Shown piece by piece: positions 62,466 to 64,000 of a stretch of 64,000 nt of DNA. The stretch comes from Chloroflexota bacterium (GTDB lineage Bacteria; Chloroflexota; Anaerolineae; UBA4142), in NCBI GenBank assembly GCA_016219275.1, contig JACRBM010000101.1, forward strand, positions 1-64,000, read 5' to 3'. The notes beneath the pieces are model-generated. The model was given only the letters and a program-made list of their open reading frames with translations. It was not told where the DNA came from and searched no databases. How positions within the stretch are numbered: position 1 is the stretch's first letter; each line of letters starts with the position of its first letter. A program made the translations under genes and the position numbers.

Positions 62466-62494
62466 ATTATAGTGCGCCGAACGAGGAAAGTCAA
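62466..62494 (-). promoter_or_regulatory. Sigma-70 promoter of the sensor-kinase operon
   Basis: On the minus strand TTGACT (62489-62494), 17 bases, TATAAT (62466-62471). Confidence 0.8.
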
Positions 62495-62620
62495 AACACG
62501 TATCTGCTTCAAACGCGGCGCATCATCCTGGTCGCCGGTCGTCAAAATACATCGGTAAAACAAGTTCATTTTGACGATTCAGAATCCTGCGACAAGGGCT
62601 TGGCTCTTGTCTCATTCGAT

Positions 62621-62649
62621 TTGACGATTTCCCCCAGTTTTGCTAGAAT
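62621..62649 (+). promoter_or_regulatory. Promoter of the HNH leader
   Basis: TTGACG (62621-62626), 17 bases, TAGAAT (62644-62649). The predicted start near 62656 gives a leader of about 220 bases before the HNH gene. Confidence 0.7.
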
Positions 62650-62655
62650 AGCGCC

Positions 62656-62800
62656 GAAATGAGAACCAAGAATTTGTTCGCGATTCTGTGTATTTGCCAA
62701 TGCGTGATGTTTGACCACGCGTCGAGACATTTGCGATAGACCGGCTCGTTCCGGCTGTTGATTCTCGACGCGAAGGTGCGCTTGCCCTTCGCGTTTTTTC
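62656..62800 (+). ncRNA. Candidate structured leader RNA or small RNA
   Basis: About 145 bases from the promoter to the first terminator. A long-range stem CGTCGAGA (62720-62727) / TCTCGACG (62763-62770) encloses a smaller CCGG hairpin, followed directly by a terminator hairpin. No known RNA family is recognised. It is either a free small RNA or the attenuated leader of the HNH gene. Confidence 0.4.
62769..62800 (+). terminator. First terminator in the HNH leader
   Basis: CGCGAAGG / CCTTCGCG stem of 8 bp with a 9-base loop, followed by TTTTTT. The stem overlaps the closing arm of the upstream long-range stem by two bases. Confidence 0.8.
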
Positions 62801-62818
62801 TTGCCTGTGTGTTATCAC

Positions 62819-62850
62819 GCGAAGGTCGTTCATCGTCCTTCGCCTTTTTG
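62819..62850 (+). terminator. Second terminator in the HNH leader
   Basis: GCGAAGG / CCTTCGC stem of 7 bp with an 11-base loop, followed by CTTTTTG. It repeats the arm sequence of the first terminator 50 bases later, 29 bases before the HNH start. Confidence 0.7.
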
Positions 62851-62878
62851 TTTATCGGTGAGTGGTTTCTCAGGAGGA

Positions 62879-63406
62879 ATGGTGGTTCAATCCGTTCTCT
62901 TGCTCAACAGCACTTATCAACCCTTGCGGTTGATCGGTTTGTCGCGCGCGCTGACGCTGTTGCTCTCCGGCAAAGCGGAGCTTGTCGAGACGCGGCGCGG
63001 TCGCACGATCAGCACGATCAACCAAACCTGGCAATTTCCGAGCGTGATTTGTCTCAAGCGGTACGTGCATGTGCCGCAACGCAACGCCACGTGGTCGCGG
63101 CGCGGCGTGCTTGTGCGCGATCACTACACGTGTCAGTACTGCGGTGAGAAAATGAATCATCGCGACGCGACCGTGGATCACGTTATTCCACAATGGAAAT
63201 GCAAAAAGACCGGCGAACCGGCGAACACCTGGTCGAACACGGTCACGTCTTGCCGTACGTGCCAGTCGCGCAAAGGCGGACGTTCGGTGCACGAAGCCGG
63301 GATGCATTTCTATGATCCGAACTTTGAACCCAAGATTCCACGCGCGACGTACTTGGTGCTCACGCTCGACATTCTGCCCGAGTGGAAACAATACATCCAG
63401 GTGTAA
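62879..63406 (+). CDS. HNH endonuclease
   Basis: A 175-residue HNH protein. The N-terminal SVLLLNSTYQPLRLIGLSRA segment is typical of a widespread small HNH family; the nuclease core has CQYCGE, the catalytic DHVIPQ histidine, then NTVTSCRTCQSRKGGR (second zinc knuckle and the Asn). ATG 62879 is very close to AGGAGG, and GTG 62882 is a possible start. The biological role of this family is unclear; a defence or DNA-processing nuclease is possible. It is under a leader with two terminators. Confidence 0.88.
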   Translation: MVVQSVLLLNSTYQPLRLIGLSRALTLLLSGKAELVETRRGRTISTINQTWQFPSVICLKRYVHVPQRNATWSRRGVLVRDHYTCQYCGEKMNHRDATVDHVIPQWKCKKTGEPANTWSNTVTSCRTCQSRKGGRSVHEAGMHFYDPNFEPKIPRATYLVLTLDILPEWKQYIQV

Positions 63407-63475
63407 AAAAAGAGAGACGTTGAGATCCAACGTCTCTCTTCATTTTCAGATGGACTATTGATTCCAATCGGAAGC

Positions 63476-63547
63476 TTATCCACGAATCACGCAAATCACG
63501 CAAATGTAAAATTTACTAGCGGAGATTCGCGTGATTCGCGGATAATC
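63476..63547. repeat. Degenerate GATTCGCG-type inverted repeat
   Basis: ATCCACGAATCACGCAAATC and GGAGATTCGCGTGATTCGCG are complementary halves. Same family as 4941-5001 and 39571-39646. It lies between convergent genes. Confidence 0.65.
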
Positions 63548-63587
63548 AAATTCAAGTTGGAAGAACCTCCAAACGCCAACACGCTAC

Positions 63588-64000
63588 TCAGTCAATCAAC
63601 AAATTGACCGGATTCTCCAACAACGCTTTCAGGTCGCGCATGAACTGCGCGGCTTGCGCGCCATCGGCAACACGATGATCTACCGAGATGGTCGCTTTCA
63701 TCATTTGCGCGATTTGAATTTGCTCGCCGATCACGCTGGGCTTTTTGATAATCGCGCTCACCGCCAGGATCGCGGCTTCGGGCGGAACGATGATCGCGGA
63801 AAATTCTTCGACGCCGTACATGCCCAGGTTGCTCACGCTGAAGGTGCCGCCGGTCAAATCGTCCGCCCTCATCTTGTTTGCGCGCGTACGTTCGACGAGC
63901 GCCTTGGTATCGCGCGCGAGTTCCTTTAACGATTTCTGGTCGGCGTGGTGCAGCACGGGCGTGATGAGTCCATCGTCGAGCGCAACCGCAACGCCGATAT
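63588..64000 (-). CDS. 2-oxoacid dehydrogenase E2 acyltransferase, C-terminal part
   Basis: The 3' 137 codons of a dihydrolipoamide acyltransferase; the 5' part lies beyond the right edge. The catalytic-domain segments are IGVAVALDDGLITPVLHHAD, GGTFSVSNLGMYGVEEFSAI and the active-site DHRVADGAQAAQFM with His and Asp. It should transfer acyl groups from lipoyl to CoA in a pyruvate- or branched-chain-type complex. It would normally follow E1 genes, which may lie to the right. Confidence 0.93.
   Translation of the reverse strand, partial: IGVAVALDDGLITPVLHHADQKSLKELARDTKALVERTRANKMRADDLTGGTFSVSNLGMYGVEEFSAIIVPPEAAILAVSAIIKKPSVIGEQIQIAQMMKATISVDHRVADGAQAAQFMRDLKALLENPVNLLID

Noticed and set aside
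62621-63406. HEARO/IscB-type RNA-guided nuclease system
   Set aside because: The HNH protein has 175 residues with no split RuvC or PLMP-type segments, and I cannot match the leader to the omega-RNA fold.

Overview
The window looks like a chromosomal segment of an environmental, probably anaerobic or facultative Chloroflexota (Anaerolineae-like) bacterium. This rests on gene content, not on a marker gene: LuxR/TPR ATPases, cyclase-TPR proteins, tungsten-type aldehyde oxidoreductases, a RuBisCO-like protein, GntR/IclR catabolic operons and abundant intergenic palindromes. Base composition is moderately GC-rich. Almost all genes from 0.4 to 47.9 kb and from 55.3 to 62.4 kb are on the minus strand.

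1-4.7 kb is an accessory island: a leaderless small gene, a coupled minus-strand set (RNase HI, XRE-type regulator, zinc-ribbon protein, exported protein), an SOS-boxed LuxR-type membrane protein, an orphan LexA-like winged helix, four tandem 20-bp dyads and a Xer-like tyrosine recombinase. It ends at the 3' half of a tRNA-Gly(GCC), a likely attachment site. 5.0-9.8 kb holds a GH2 beta-galactosidase and a transsulfuration enzyme behind a SAM-I riboswitch with a terminator.

9.8-24.4 kb is a carbohydrate-acid catabolic cluster: RuBisCO-like protein, Tm-1-like protein, metallo-beta-lactamase-fold hydrolase, two GntR regulators, RpiB-type isomerase, TIM-barrel isomerase, DUF1116 protein, cupin, a ribose-type ABC importer and a zinc dehydrogenase, starting from a consensus sigma-70 promoter with an overlapping operator. 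24.4-28.7 kb is a smaller cluster with a paralogous GntR and dehydrogenase, a 3-hydroxyacyl-CoA dehydrogenase and an M24 peptidase. 28.9-47.9 kb is a long run headed by an IclR regulator: peptide-type ABC importer without ATPases, sialidase, N-acyl-D-amino-acid deacylase, D-amino-acid lyase/dehydratase-like enzyme, N-acetylneuraminate-lyase-like aldolase, three UroD-like proteins, an M20 hydrolase, an aldehyde oxidoreductase, an unknown protein and an SDR. It reads as a scavenging programme for sialylated or peptidoglycan-like glycoconjugates.

48.2-55.2 kb (plus strand) carries two very large signalling ATPases: a zinc-ribbon/cyclase/AAA/TPR protein whose frame contains two in-frame UGA codons, each followed within five bases by a perfect hairpin, and a LuxR-type ATPase with a 39-bp palindromic repeat inserted in frame just before its P-loop. 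55.3-62.4 kb holds a B12-type radical SAM enzyme, a second aldehyde oxidoreductase with a Tat-exported four-cluster ferredoxin subunit, and a NarL/NarX-type pair whose kinase has two c-type haem motifs in its sensor. The right end has an HNH nuclease behind a structured leader with two tandem terminators, and the 3' part of a 2-oxoacid dehydrogenase E2 gene that runs off the window.

Short palindromic repeats of several families sit in most spacers and, in at least one case, inside a gene.
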